From assembly GCF_010122465.1 (NCBI RefSeq), contig NZ_WLZY01000003.1, forward strand, positions 62,001 to 126,000: a DNA stretch of 64,000 nucleotides, read 5' to 3'. A program made the position numbers and the translations under genes. The notes below the pieces were generated by a model, which did no database searches, was not told the DNA's origin, and saw only the letters and a list, made by a program, of their open reading frames with translations. The DNA is from Phytoactinopolyspora mesophila. GTDB taxonomy: Bacteria > Actinomycetota > Actinomycetes > Jiangellales > Jiangellaceae. Each line of letters opens with the position of its first letter. Position 1 is the stretch's first letter. Positions 44,633-53,256 of this stretch are shown one piece after another.

Positions 44633-44700
44633 ACTTCGATACCGCCAGGTGGCTGAAAACGCCGTGCAAGCCCGATAAACCCACCTGGCGGTATCGAAGT
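44633..44700. repeat. Dispersed 68-bp hairpin element, copy 2
   Basis: Arms identical to those at 35030-35097 occupy 44633-44652 and 44681-44700, again with a 28-nt centre beginning CTGAAAACG and ending CGATAAAC; the middle ten bases differ. It lies between the glycosidase-like gene (ends six bases away) and the LacI gene, both leftward, and may terminate the former. Confidence 0.9.
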
Positions 44701-44705
44701 GCCGT

Positions 44706-46820
44706 CTACGGGCTTCGAACGAGCCCTTCGGACTCGACCACCCAGCGCCCATCCGATGGGAAACCGGGTGCCGCCGTGTCCGGCGCGCCGTCCCAGCCAC
44801 CGGCCATCAGCGCGACCGCGGCCAGCAGGCCGCCGTTTCCCGGCAGGTACAGCGGGAGCGAGGGCGTCTGCCAGTTGTGCCCGTTCGGCAGGAAGAGGTT
44901 CTTCCCGGCGTCCATCGCCAGTGCGGAGACCGCCAGCTCCGGCTTCCCCAGCCGGGCTGCACACATCGCCATGACCGGGTAATCCCAGCCCCACGTGCTG
45001 TCCCAGTCCCAGCCACCGAGTACGTCGTCCAGGGTGGCCCGCATGGTCGCCGGGTCGATCAACGGCGTCGACGGCACGAACCCGAGTCCACACAACATGG
45101 ACGGATGGTCGGTGCGCACGGTGTACGGCTCGGCGTCGATGGCCGTGTACACACCATCTCGCACGTGCGGCGGCACGAGACCACGCGCGACGTCGTGCCA
45201 CCGTGGCTCCGGAGGCAGCCCCAGGCGCTGGCGCCACTGCTGCGCCACGTCCAGGCCCCACTGCCAATAGGCGAGCTCGAAGGTCGGATTGGTCAGCCGG
45301 TCCCGCATCTCGACGTACGATTCCTGCGCCGGAATCAGCGGCGGCCCCAGCTCGAATCCGCGTGGCGTGTGTGTTGCGAAACTCACCATGAACTCAGCGG
45401 TGTCAGCGACGAGCCCGGCGTAGGTCTCGAGGATCCGTCGTTCCGGCGTCGCGCGGTACAGCAGCTCAGCCAGGTAGATCGGGTGGGGCTGCTGCCAGAT
45501 CAAGAACGGGCCGATGGAGCTGGGGCTTTCCCGCGCGTCCGGGCCCACCTGCTTTGGCCAGCGCACCCCGGCGTAGCCCTGCCGCTTGGCCGTGATCCGG
45601 CCGGTCTCCGCCGCCACCTGATACCAGCTCAGACTCCGCTCGATGAGTTCCGGGCGGCCCCACAGGGCGAAGTGCGCGGCATGCCACCAGTGCATCTCGA
45701 GGTGGAACCGCCCGCGCCATGAGTTGCAGACCAAACCGGTCTCCTGCGGCGGCAGCGAGCCCGCGCAGTTGACCGCGGTGAGGTACTGCGAGAGCACGAC
45801 GCGTCGTTCCAGCTCGGGGGCGCGTTCATCGACACTGCGACTGAGCTGGACCGCTCCGCCCGTCGACCAGAAACGGGGCCAGTGTTCCTGTGCGGCCGTC
45901 CGGACGTCGTCGAAGGACACCTCGTTCGGCGGTGCCGTCGATAGCCCTGCCCCCGGCGGCGTCGAGCCGGCGAAGCCGAGTACGAGATCCAGCCGCTGTG
46001 AACGAGACGTCACCCGCAGCTCGTGCGGTGCGGTTTGCTCCAGTGTCGTATCCGGCAGGAGGCCGACTGCGACGTCATACCGGGCGGTGTCCAGCAGGCG
46101 GGTGATTCGCCAGCCATGATCCGCTCGCTCGACGGTGGTGCGGTGCGCCTCGGGCCGATCCCAGTCGGCGGCGCTGTGCCATAGCTCGCTGCCGTAAGGG
46201 AAGGCCATTCTGATTGCGAGCCGCCCCTGGCTGAGCGCAGACGATCTCACGGAGACCGCCAACAGGTCATGCTCGGGATGACAGACGGTACGGACCTCGA
46301 CGAGATCGCCGCGGACCTCGAAACGGCTGCGCAGTATCCCGCGCCAGAGGTCCAAGACCTGGTGGACGTTGCGCAGGTCGGAGAGCGCGACCGGTTGCGG
46401 ACGCCCGGAGGCGTCGAGAAACTCCAGCCCGATCCGGCCAAGATCGAGCCGATGCGGGTTGGCCCGTAACCAGCGCTCGGTCTCGGAATCGACGTCATCG
46501 CCGTCGATGCCCACCATGCCGCTCATGTCGACATACGGAACCGCGCCGCTCGGCGTGTCATAGCTGACCAGCACGTCGTCGAGCGAGTGCCGATCCGCGC
46601 CGGGCATCGAGTGCCAACCCCATTGCGCCTGTGTCCCGAGCAGCGTGCCGTCGGGTTCGCCCCCTCGCCCGGCCACCCGGTATTGGTCCGGAAAGGTCTG
46701 CAGCCCGGTGACGTCCGCGGTGAAACAGAACTCGCCGTTGCCGACTGAGAGTGGTGAACGCACGTCAGCGCCGGAGAGTTCGACGTTGTGCCGTTCGACC
46801 AATGCTCGGCGATCGATCAC
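44706..46820 (-). CDS. Six-hairpin glycosidase-like protein (GH65/GH95-like)
   Basis: The 704-aa protein starts at GTG 46820 (GAGG five bases upstream, seven bases after the permease stop). The N-terminal part (RSPLSVGNGEFCFTADVTGLQTFP) is the beta-sandwich start seen in GH65/GH95-type proteins; the C-terminal half is an (alpha/alpha)6 barrel with HLEMHWWHAAHFALWGRPEL, NPTFELAYWQWGLDVAQQWR and DSTWGWDYPVMAMCAARLG. No signal peptide is visible, so it should be cytosolic and process the sugar brought in by the importer encoded just upstream. The exact family and reaction (hydrolase or phosphorylase) are uncertain. Confidence 0.75.
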   Translation of the reverse strand: MIDRRALVERHNVELSGADVRSPLSVGNGEFCFTADVTGLQTFPDQYRVAGRGGEPDGTLLGTQAQWGWHSMPGADRHSLDDVLVSYDTPSGAVPYVDMSGMVGIDGDDVDSETERWLRANPHRLDLGRIGLEFLDASGRPQPVALSDLRNVHQVLDLWRGILRSRFEVRGDLVEVRTVCHPEHDLLAVSVRSSALSQGRLAIRMAFPYGSELWHSAADWDRPEAHRTTVERADHGWRITRLLDTARYDVAVGLLPDTTLEQTAPHELRVTSRSQRLDLVLGFAGSTPPGAGLSTAPPNEVSFDDVRTAAQEHWPRFWSTGGAVQLSRSVDERAPELERRVVLSQYLTAVNCAGSLPPQETGLVCNSWRGRFHLEMHWWHAAHFALWGRPELIERSLSWYQVAAETGRITAKRQGYAGVRWPKQVGPDARESPSSIGPFLIWQQPHPIYLAELLYRATPERRILETYAGLVADTAEFMVSFATHTPRGFELGPPLIPAQESYVEMRDRLTNPTFELAYWQWGLDVAQQWRQRLGLPPEPRWHDVARGLVPPHVRDGVYTAIDAEPYTVRTDHPSMLCGLGFVPSTPLIDPATMRATLDDVLGGWDWDSTWGWDYPVMAMCAARLGKPELAVSALAMDAGKNLFLPNGHNWQTPSLPLYLPGNGGLLAAVALMAGGWDGAPDTAAPGFPSDGRWVVESEGLVRSP

Positions 46821-46827
46821 CTGAACC

Positions 46828-47730
46828 TCACTTGATTCCCGTGGTGGCGATCCCACGAACGAGATAGCGCTGACCGGCGAGGAAGAACCCGAAGATCGGG
46901 CCCAGCGCCACCATGGACATAGCGAACAACGGACCCCACGCTGATTCGCCCTGTGAGTCGACGAAGGTACGCAGCGCGACCGGAACCGTGTACATGTCGG
47001 GATCAGTGATGAAGATCAGCTGGCTGAAGAAGTCGTTCCACACCCAGATGAAGGTGAAGATGGCGGTGGTCGCCAACGCGGGCGTGCACAACGGCATGAT
47101 GACCCGCCAGTAGATGCGCAGATGCCCACACCCGTCGATCCTGGCAGCGTCGTCCAGCTCCCGCGGCAAACTGCGGATGAACTGCACCATCAAGAAGATG
47201 AAGAAGGCATCCGTCGCCAGGAACTTCGGCACGATCAGCGGGTAGTAGGTGTTGATCCAGTCCAGCTGCGAGAACAGGATGTACTGCGGCACGATCACCA
47301 CATGGATCGGCAGCATCACCGTGGCGAGCATGACGGCGAAGAACACCTTCTTGCCGCGGAATTCCAGACGGGCAAAGGCATACGCGGCCATGGAACAGGT
47401 CAGCAGATTGCCGATCACCGAGGCCGCGACGATCACGCCCGAGTTCAGCAAATAGCGATGGAACGGGTGCGCCAAGGCGTTCCAGCCCGTCACGTAGTTG
47501 CTGAAGTCGAATGCACTCGGTATAAGCGAGGGTTCACGGAAGATCAGCTCAGACGGCTTGATCGAGCTCGAGAGCATCCACAACAGCGGATACAGCATCA
47601 CGAAGCCGAAGGCGATCAGCAGAGCGTGCTTGAGCAAGCGCCGTCGCCGGCTCGTGCCCCGGCGGGCCGGGCTGCGCGGCTCGGTCTCCGCGGCGGCGGT
47701 CTCGGAGGTCTTCTCAAGATCAATCGCCAT
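46828..47730 (-). CDS. Carbohydrate ABC transporter permease (MalG type)
   Basis: The 300-aa permease has six membrane segments, the EAA loop DDAARIDGCGHLRIYWRVIMPLCTPA and the end YLVRGIATTGIK. Its start overlaps the end of the MalF-type gene by 11 bases. The N-terminal 30 residues are polar and basic. Confidence 0.93.
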   Translation of the reverse strand: MAIDLEKTSETAAAETEPRSPARRGTSRRRRLLKHALLIAFGFVMLYPLLWMLSSSIKPSELIFREPSLIPSAFDFSNYVTGWNALAHPFHRYLLNSGVIVAASVIGNLLTCSMAAYAFARLEFRGKKVFFAVMLATVMLPIHVVIVPQYILFSQLDWINTYYPLIVPKFLATDAFFIFLMVQFIRSLPRELDDAARIDGCGHLRIYWRVIMPLCTPALATTAIFTFIWVWNDFFSQLIFITDPDMYTVPVALRTFVDSQGESAWGPLFAMSMVALGPIFGFFLAGQRYLVRGIATTGIK

Positions 47731-48685
47731 AATGCACCCACCGCTTTGCTGCCCAGAAGTTCACCGCGGTGAATCCCGCGATGACGACGAGGAGGAACCA
47801 GGCCAACGCTGAGGCGTAGCCCATTTCGAACGAACCGAAGCCACGCTGGTAGATGTACAGCGTGTAGAACAGCGTCGAATCCGCTGGACCGCCGCTTCCA
47901 CCGCTCACGATGAACGCCTGGGTGAACGTCTGAAACGCGCCGATGATCTGCAAGACAAGGTTGAAGAAGATGATCGGGGTCAGCAGCGGAATAGTGATCC
48001 GCCAGAACTTCGTGAAGCCGTTGGCGCCGTCGACGTCGGCTGCCTCGTAGTACATCGTCGGGATCTGCCGCAATCCGGCCAAGAAGATCACCATCGGAGA
48101 GCCGAAGGTCCACACGTTCAGCACCACCAGCGTCGACAACGCATGATCAGGGTGGGACACCCAGCCTTGCCCCTGAATGCCGACCAGCGCCAGCAACTGG
48201 TTGACCAGCCCCTCGGTGCCGAAGATCTGCCGCCACAGGATGGCGATGGCCACGCTGCTGCCGAGCAGCGACGGCAGATAATAGACAGAACGGTAGAGCG
48301 AGAGGCCGCGCACGCCTTTGTCGAGAAAGAACGCCAAAGCCAGCGCCAGGGCCAGTTGCAGTGGAACCGAGACGAAGACGTAGGTGAACGTCACCCTGAG
48401 TGAGTTGTGCAGCCGCTCGTCTTCCAACATGCGCTGGAAGTTGTCGAGACCGATCCACTCCGGTGACGACAGCAGGCTGTAGTCGGTGAAGGATAGGTAA
48501 AGGGAGCCGAGGATCGGCCCGATGGTGATCAGGCCGATGCCGACGAACCAGGGCGCCAGGAAGAAGTAGGCGGCGCGGCCTTCTCTCTTGGCCAGCTGGC
48601 CGCGTGGGCGCGGGGGGCTCTTACGCTGCCCTGTTCCGGGCTCACCGGCCCGCTCGGTATCCGCGTGTTGGGTCGTTTCAGCCAT
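47720..48685 (-). CDS. Carbohydrate ABC transporter permease (MalF type)
   Basis: The 321-aa permease (ATG 48685, MAETTQHADTERAG) has a polar N-terminus of about 35 residues, six membrane segments and the EAA motif EAADVDGANGFTKFWRITIPLLTP. It is the third MalF-type protein in the window and pairs with the MalG-type protein encoded just downstream. Confidence 0.93.
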   Translation of the reverse strand: MAETTQHADTERAGEPGTGQRKSPPRPRGQLAKREGRAAYFFLAPWFVGIGLITIGPILGSLYLSFTDYSLLSSPEWIGLDNFQRMLEDERLHNSLRVTFTYVFVSVPLQLALALALAFFLDKGVRGLSLYRSVYYLPSLLGSSVAIAILWRQIFGTEGLVNQLLALVGIQGQGWVSHPDHALSTLVVLNVWTFGSPMVIFLAGLRQIPTMYYEAADVDGANGFTKFWRITIPLLTPIIFFNLVLQIIGAFQTFTQAFIVSGGSGGPADSTLFYTLYIYQRGFGSFEMGYASALAWFLLVVIAGFTAVNFWAAKRWVHYGD

Positions 48686-48808
48686 GGCCGCTCGCCGCCT
48701 GCCATCGGGCACAGCAGCCCGCTCCTTCAACGCACATCGACGGCCTCCCGCGCACTTCGAGTCATCGTCCACCACGCATCTGAGATATCGCTTTCACAGC
48801 CCCACCGA

Positions 48809-48840
48809 CCCGGCCGGGCGCAACTCGCCACCCGGCCGGG
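48809..48840. terminator. Hairpin between binding-protein and permease genes
   Basis: Two copies of the palindrome CCCGGCCGGG (48809-48818 and 48831-48840) can pair with each other to make a very stable stem. It lies 12 bases after the binding-protein gene end. It probably limits read-through so that the binding protein is made in excess of the permeases. Confidence 0.65.
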
Positions 48841-48851
48841 CGGTGCTCGGT

Positions 48852-50174
48852 CTATTCGATCGCGGAAGTGACCTCGCGCACGAGTCGCTCCCCTGCTTCC
48901 TCAGGCGAGATCCGATCGAAGAGGACCTCGTCGTTGAGGCGCTCCACGATCAGCCGGGTCTCGGTTGAACCTGTGGGCCCGATGATGAGATCCGGGTTGA
49001 CCTCGTCAGACACTGCAGCGATGAAGTCTGCCTGTGCAGCGGTGTCCTCGTCCAGCTCTGGTGTGATCGCCTCGAGCACTTCCCCGTTTGCCGGGATTCC
49101 CCGGTCAGCCTTGATGAAGGCCGCCGCTTCGGCGTTGTTGACCAGGAAATCGATCAGCAGCGCCGCCTCCTCGGGATGGTCGGACTCCGCGTAGATGGCA
49201 TACGACTGCGACGCCTGTAGCCACATGCCGGGCGCTACGCCGTGCGATTCTCCGGGGGCGCGTAGCATCTGCAGGTCTGCGCCGGATGCGCCGCGCAACG
49301 CTGTGAGCTGGTTACTCCAGTCGAATTGCATACCGGCTAGGCCGCGTCCCATCAAAGTCTGCTCCGGCGCCGCTTGACCAGCCAGCTCCGCCGTCAGCGA
49401 CGCCGATGGCGTGGCACCGGACTCGCTCATCTGCTTCGTCATCGTCCACCAGTCGCGGGCGGTCTCCGCCGCGATCGCGACCTCGCCGTCCTCGGTGTAC
49501 AAACCCGCGCCGGTGTGTTGCCGGGAGTACAGGTCCATGACATCAGCGCTGGTCGGATCGACCGCGCCGTAGGTGTCGTCCGGCGTGTTCTCCGAGATCT
49601 CCTGCGCTATGTCGATGAAGTCGTCCCACGTCCAGGAGGTGTCGTCCGGCAACGGCACACCAGCGGCGTCGAAGACCTCCGGGTTCACCACCATCGCGTA
49701 CGTATTGACACCCGTCGGAATGCTGTATTGGACGTCGCTGAAGAAGCCGTTCGACAGGGCGGCCTCGTCGATCTGATCGGTCGGAAGCTGCTCCGCGACC
49801 GTCGAGAGGTCGAGCAACACACCGCGATCGCCATACTCCCTGGGGTAGGCACCGCCGAGCGTGATGACATCGGGCGCGTTGCCGGCGGCCACACTGGTGG
49901 CCAACCGGTCGAAGTAGCCATCGAAGTCCAAGGGCTCGGTGTCGACCGAGATGTGCGGGTATTCCGCTTCGAAAGCGTCGAGTGCCTCCTGTGTGATCCG
50001 GGCGCGCTCGTCGTTGCCCCACCAGGAGAACCGGAGAGTCACTTCGTCCGTTCCGGCTTCCGTTCCGGTACTTGCGTCGTCACCCCCGCACGCGCTCAGC
50101 GCCAGCGTCGCCACAAACACGGCGGCAACCGCTGTGCGCCCCCTGAGCAGGTTGTTTCCGTATCGATTCGACAT
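48852..50174 (-). CDS. Extracellular sugar-binding lipoprotein of ABC importer
   Basis: The 440-aa lipoprotein has the lipobox LSAC (about residues 26-29) and an SBP_bac_1 domain (VTLRFSWWGNDERARITQEALDAFEAEYPHISVD; APDVITLGGAYPREYGDRGVLLDL). It is the first gene of the third importer operon and faces the GH5 gene across a region holding a LacI-type palindrome. Confidence 0.93.
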   Translation of the reverse strand: MSNRYGNNLLRGRTAVAAVFVATLALSACGGDDASTGTEAGTDEVTLRFSWWGNDERARITQEALDAFEAEYPHISVDTEPLDFDGYFDRLATSVAAGNAPDVITLGGAYPREYGDRGVLLDLSTVAEQLPTDQIDEAALSNGFFSDVQYSIPTGVNTYAMVVNPEVFDAAGVPLPDDTSWTWDDFIDIAQEISENTPDDTYGAVDPTSADVMDLYSRQHTGAGLYTEDGEVAIAAETARDWWTMTKQMSESGATPSASLTAELAGQAAPEQTLMGRGLAGMQFDWSNQLTALRGASGADLQMLRAPGESHGVAPGMWLQASQSYAIYAESDHPEEAALLIDFLVNNAEAAAFIKADRGIPANGEVLEAITPELDEDTAAQADFIAAVSDEVNPDLIIGPTGSTETRLIVERLNDEVLFDRISPEEAGERLVREVTSAIE

Positions 50175-50236
50175 GTGGCCATCCTTCCTCTCCCGCCCCG
50201 CGAGGGCGAGTGACGGTATCCCGAGACTGACCGAAT

Positions 50237-50250
50237 TTGAAACGTTTTAA
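50237..50250. promoter_or_regulatory. LacI-type operator in the divergent importer/GH5 promoter
   Basis: TTGAAACGTTTTAA is palindromic at 12 of 14 positions with the CG-centred AAACGTTT core typical of LacI/PurR family operators. It lies 63 bp from the importer start and 117 bp from the GH5 start, so one site could control both. The LacI protein encoded at 43579-44589 is the nearest candidate. Confidence 0.6.
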
Positions 50251-50366
50251 GGTCGAGAGCCTCATGTTTGCACGCGCGTTACCGGTATGGCAACCTCGTG
50301 AGGAACCGGTTTCTTAATTGTGACTTTCCGGAAACCGTCCGGAACCGACGACCAGGAGGTCAGCTG

Positions 50367-51764
50367 ATGCCCATGCCGTGGATCCGCGTCGACGGAGACC
50401 AGCTCGTCGACGACTCCGGGCGCCCTGTCCTGCTGCGCGGCTTCGGGCTGGGCGGGTGGATGAACATGGAGAACTTCATCAGTGGTTATCCAGGCACGGA
50501 GTCGCAAACCCGCGCGGCCATGCGCTCAACGCTGGGCGCCGAGGGCTACGCCAGGTTCTTCGACACGTTCCTGCGCGACTTCTTCGATGAAGATGACGCA
50601 CAAATGCTCAGCTCGCTAGGCGTCAACTGTCTGCGCGTCCCGTTCAACTATCGGCACTTCGAGGACGACGACGCGCCGTTCGTCCTGCGCGAAGACGGCT
50701 TCCGGCTGCTCGACCGGGTGATCGACATCTGTGCCCGGCACGGGATCTACACCATCCTCGACCTGCATGCCGCACCCGGCGGCCAGAACCACCACTGGCA
50801 CAGTGACAACCCCACACACCACGCCTTCTTCTGGGTGCACCGGCATTTTCAAGATCGAGTAGTTTACCTGTGGGAAGCCCTGGCCGAGCGCTACCGCGAC
50901 AATCCGGCGGTCGCCGGCTACAACCCACTCAACGAGCCAGCAGACGAGTCAGGCGAGGTCATCGGCCCGTTCTACACGAGACTCGAACAGGCCATCCGGG
51001 CAGTTGATCCCCGCCATGTGCTGTTCCTCGACGGAAACAAGTATTCCAGCGACTTCTCCGTCTTCGACGAACCGGTCAGCAACGCCGTCTACACCGCGCA
51101 CGACTACGCGTTGCCCGGAATCGCCCGCACGAGCGAGTATCCCGGCACTACCCGAGGCGAATACTTCGACCGCGGCGTCGTCGAGCAGACGTTCCTCCGC
51201 CGAACCGAGTACATGCGCCGGACCGGGACCCCCATCTGGGTCGGTGAGTTCGGCCCCATCTACACCGGCGATCCGGTTCGGGACGCGTCCTGCTATCAGT
51301 TGCTCCGGGACCAGCTATCGATCTACGCAGCGCACGGTGCGAGCTGGTCATTGTGGACATACAAGGATGTCGGCCGGCAGGGTCTGGCTTATCTCCCGGC
51401 AGACAGCCAGTACCTCCGGCAGATCTCCCCGTCGCTGGAGCAGAAGCTCCGGCTGGGCACTGATTCATGGGGCGGTTCCGACGCGCACGTCCGTCACATC
51501 ATGCAACCTATCGAGGATCTGTTCGCCCAGGAGTTCCCCGACTTTCAACCGTATCCGTGGGGACAACGGCAATGGATCCCACTGCTGGTTCGCAACATCA
51601 TGCTGGCCGAGCCCGCGGCGGAACGGTTTGGCCAGTGCTTCGAGGGCGTCAGCCCACAGCGAGCAGAAGAGCTGGCCTCGTCGTTCGCGCTCTCATCATG
51701 TGTGGTTCGTGCGGAACTGGCCGATGTGTTGCGGGACCACCTGAATGCCGTGCCGTCGAGCTGA
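50367..51764 (+). CDS. Glycoside hydrolase family 5 protein
   Basis: The 465-aa protein starts at ATG 50367 with a near-perfect AGGAGGT upstream. It is a GH5 TIM barrel: VLLRGFGLGGWMNMENF at the start, LGVNCLRVPFNYRHF, LDLHAAPGGQNHHWHSDN, the acid/base in GYNPLNEPADE and the nucleophile in PIWVGEFGPIY. No signal peptide is present, so it acts on imported oligosaccharides or glycosides, consistent with the importer encoded divergently. The subfamily may be an exo-beta-glucanase type; the substrate is not certain. Confidence 0.88.
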   Translation: MPMPWIRVDGDQLVDDSGRPVLLRGFGLGGWMNMENFISGYPGTESQTRAAMRSTLGAEGYARFFDTFLRDFFDEDDAQMLSSLGVNCLRVPFNYRHFEDDDAPFVLREDGFRLLDRVIDICARHGIYTILDLHAAPGGQNHHWHSDNPTHHAFFWVHRHFQDRVVYLWEALAERYRDNPAVAGYNPLNEPADESGEVIGPFYTRLEQAIRAVDPRHVLFLDGNKYSSDFSVFDEPVSNAVYTAHDYALPGIARTSEYPGTTRGEYFDRGVVEQTFLRRTEYMRRTGTPIWVGEFGPIYTGDPVRDASCYQLLRDQLSIYAAHGASWSLWTYKDVGRQGLAYLPADSQYLRQISPSLEQKLRLGTDSWGGSDAHVRHIMQPIEDLFAQEFPDFQPYPWGQRQWIPLLVRNIMLAEPAAERFGQCFEGVSPQRAEELASSFALSSCVVRAELADVLRDHLNAVPSS

Positions 51765-51875
51765 CCGCTTCTTCGCGACAGCCTGAGGCGACGCCGCTAC
51801 CTCATCCGAAGATTCGCCCCGGCACCGGCCGTCGTCGACCGGTACCGGGGCGATGCGCGATTCCGCGGAAACGCG

Positions 51876-52586
51876 TCAGTTCAAACGACGCCGCAGCAAG
51901 CTCAGGCCACCCGCAGCGCCAATGGCGCCGACGCCAGCCAATGCCAACAAAGCCATGCCCGCACCGGTGTCAGGCAACGCCTCTGGCAGGCCGTCTTCTT
52001 CGTCGTCGTCTTCAGTCGGCTTGCCAGTGCCGTCGTCCTCGAACGGGCACAGCGGCAAGAAATCGCCACCTCCGGCAACCAGTTCCTTCAGCCGTTCCCC
52101 GCCGGCCGCGAGGCCACTCACCCGGCCGAGGTCGTCGATCGAGGTGAACGGCCGCAGTTCGATGATCTGCGCCGCGCGATCGGGCCCGATGTGCTTAAGC
52201 CGCTGAAGTTCTTCTTCGTCAGCCGTGTTGACGTCAACGCACAGTTGCGCCACGTCTTCGTCACACGGGGACACCTCTATGGGCAAGGTGTCGTACGGCA
52301 GGTCGACGTCCACCCACCACGCGAGTTCGTACTCTCCAGGTTCCACGGAAACACTCGTGGCACCGTCCTCGTCCGACAACACACTGATACCAGCGTCGTC
52401 GCCGCCTACTGTGACGATCTGCCAGCGTTCGGCGTCGTCCAGGCCCTCCACCACGATGGTGGCAGCGCCGTCCTCACACACAATGTCCGCACTTGGCCCC
52501 CTGTCACCGGGATCTGCCGAAGCGGCAGCGGTACCACCAAGAACTAGTGCCAAAGCCGCGGGCGCGGCCATGATGATCTTTCGCAA
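51876..52586 (-). CDS. Sortase-anchored protein with ComEA-like helix-hairpin-helix domain
   Basis: The 236-aa protein has a signal peptide (cleavage near ASA-DPG, residue 24), an extracellular beta-rich part with paired cysteines (about 30-115), and residues 117-170 that read VDVNTADEEELQRLKHIGPDRAAQIIELR, a ComEA/HhH_3 type helix-hairpin-helix. A Glu/Asp-rich linker leads to LPDTG (204-208), a hydrophobic segment and RRRLN, a complete sortase sorting signal. HhH domains bind DNA in ComEA. Here it would be displayed on the cell wall. The gene is monocistronic. Function is unproven. Confidence 0.85.
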   Translation of the reverse strand: MRKIIMAAPAALALVLGGTAAASADPGDRGPSADIVCEDGAATIVVEGLDDAERWQIVTVGGDDAGISVLSDEDGATSVSVEPGEYELAWWVDVDLPYDTLPIEVSPCDEDVAQLCVDVNTADEEELQRLKHIGPDRAAQIIELRPFTSIDDLGRVSGLAAGGERLKELVAGGGDFLPLCPFEDDGTGKPTEDDDEEDGLPEALPDTGAGMALLALAGVGAIGAAGGLSLLRRRLN

Positions 52587-52735
52587 TATGTCCCCCCTCT
52601 AAGGACTGATGACGGGAGATGTCTAGTACCGATCATCATGGGTGTCAATGGGTGCAACCGCAGATACACCTAGCGATTCCGTGCAAGGTGGTACTTTATT
52701 GCCGAATTGGCCCCCACCCCACCCCACGGGAAGTG

Positions 52736-53158
52736 CTAGGACAACCGCCAAACCGGCTGGTAGTCCTCGTGATCAGCCCAAGGCAAGGCTAAGAGAGACA
52801 AGACGTTCTCGGCAACGATCGCCACAACCGCACCCCGACCGCCCTGCGCCGCTTCCCGTTGCCACATCAGGCACTGATCGATCAGTCCCCGCTTGGCCTC
52901 GATCCCGGCCAGGACCCGCGCGGGCGACTGGAGCGCCACGTGCCAGCCGGCATCGTCCAGCTCAGCCACCAGAGGCGCGATCTCGTCCGCTTCGCCGGCC
53001 GCCGCCATCCCCGGCTCCTGCATCGGCTCCAGGACGACGTCACCCGCGGCATCGGCGCCCCAGAACAGACCTCCAGCTGAACGCGCCGCTGCCAGCGCAG
53101 CAGTCTCGAGCTCATCCAGCCGCTCCCGCAGGAATGCGGCTAGCTCGTCTTCAGCCAT
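52736..53158 (-). CDS. DUF6221-like hypothetical protein
   Basis: The 140-aa protein begins with an alpha-helical segment (LAAFLRERLDELETAALAA) and has HVALQSPARVLAGIEAKRGLIDQCL in the middle, the pattern of the DUF6221 family seen in many actinomycete genomes and phages. No catalytic motif is visible. It appears monocistronic, 98 bp downstream of the methyltransferase gene on the same strand. Function unknown. Confidence 0.7.
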   Translation of the reverse strand: MAEDELAAFLRERLDELETAALAAARSAGGLFWGADAAGDVVLEPMQEPGMAAAGEADEIAPLVAELDDAGWHVALQSPARVLAGIEAKRGLIDQCLMWQREAAQGGRGAVVAIVAENVLSLLALPWADHEDYQPVWRLS

Positions 53159-53256
53159 GAGCGACCTCCACCCTCACCAGGACGGAGCGGTGAGCGAAAT
53201 CGGTTTCGGGACCGCACGAGAGACCACTGTGGCGGCCGATCACCAGGCAGCCCGAT

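Noticed and set aside
44590-45267. Extended N-terminus of the LacI regulator
   Set aside because: It covers the hairpin element and the 3' end of the glycosidase-like gene; the LacI helix-turn-helix follows directly after ATG 44589.
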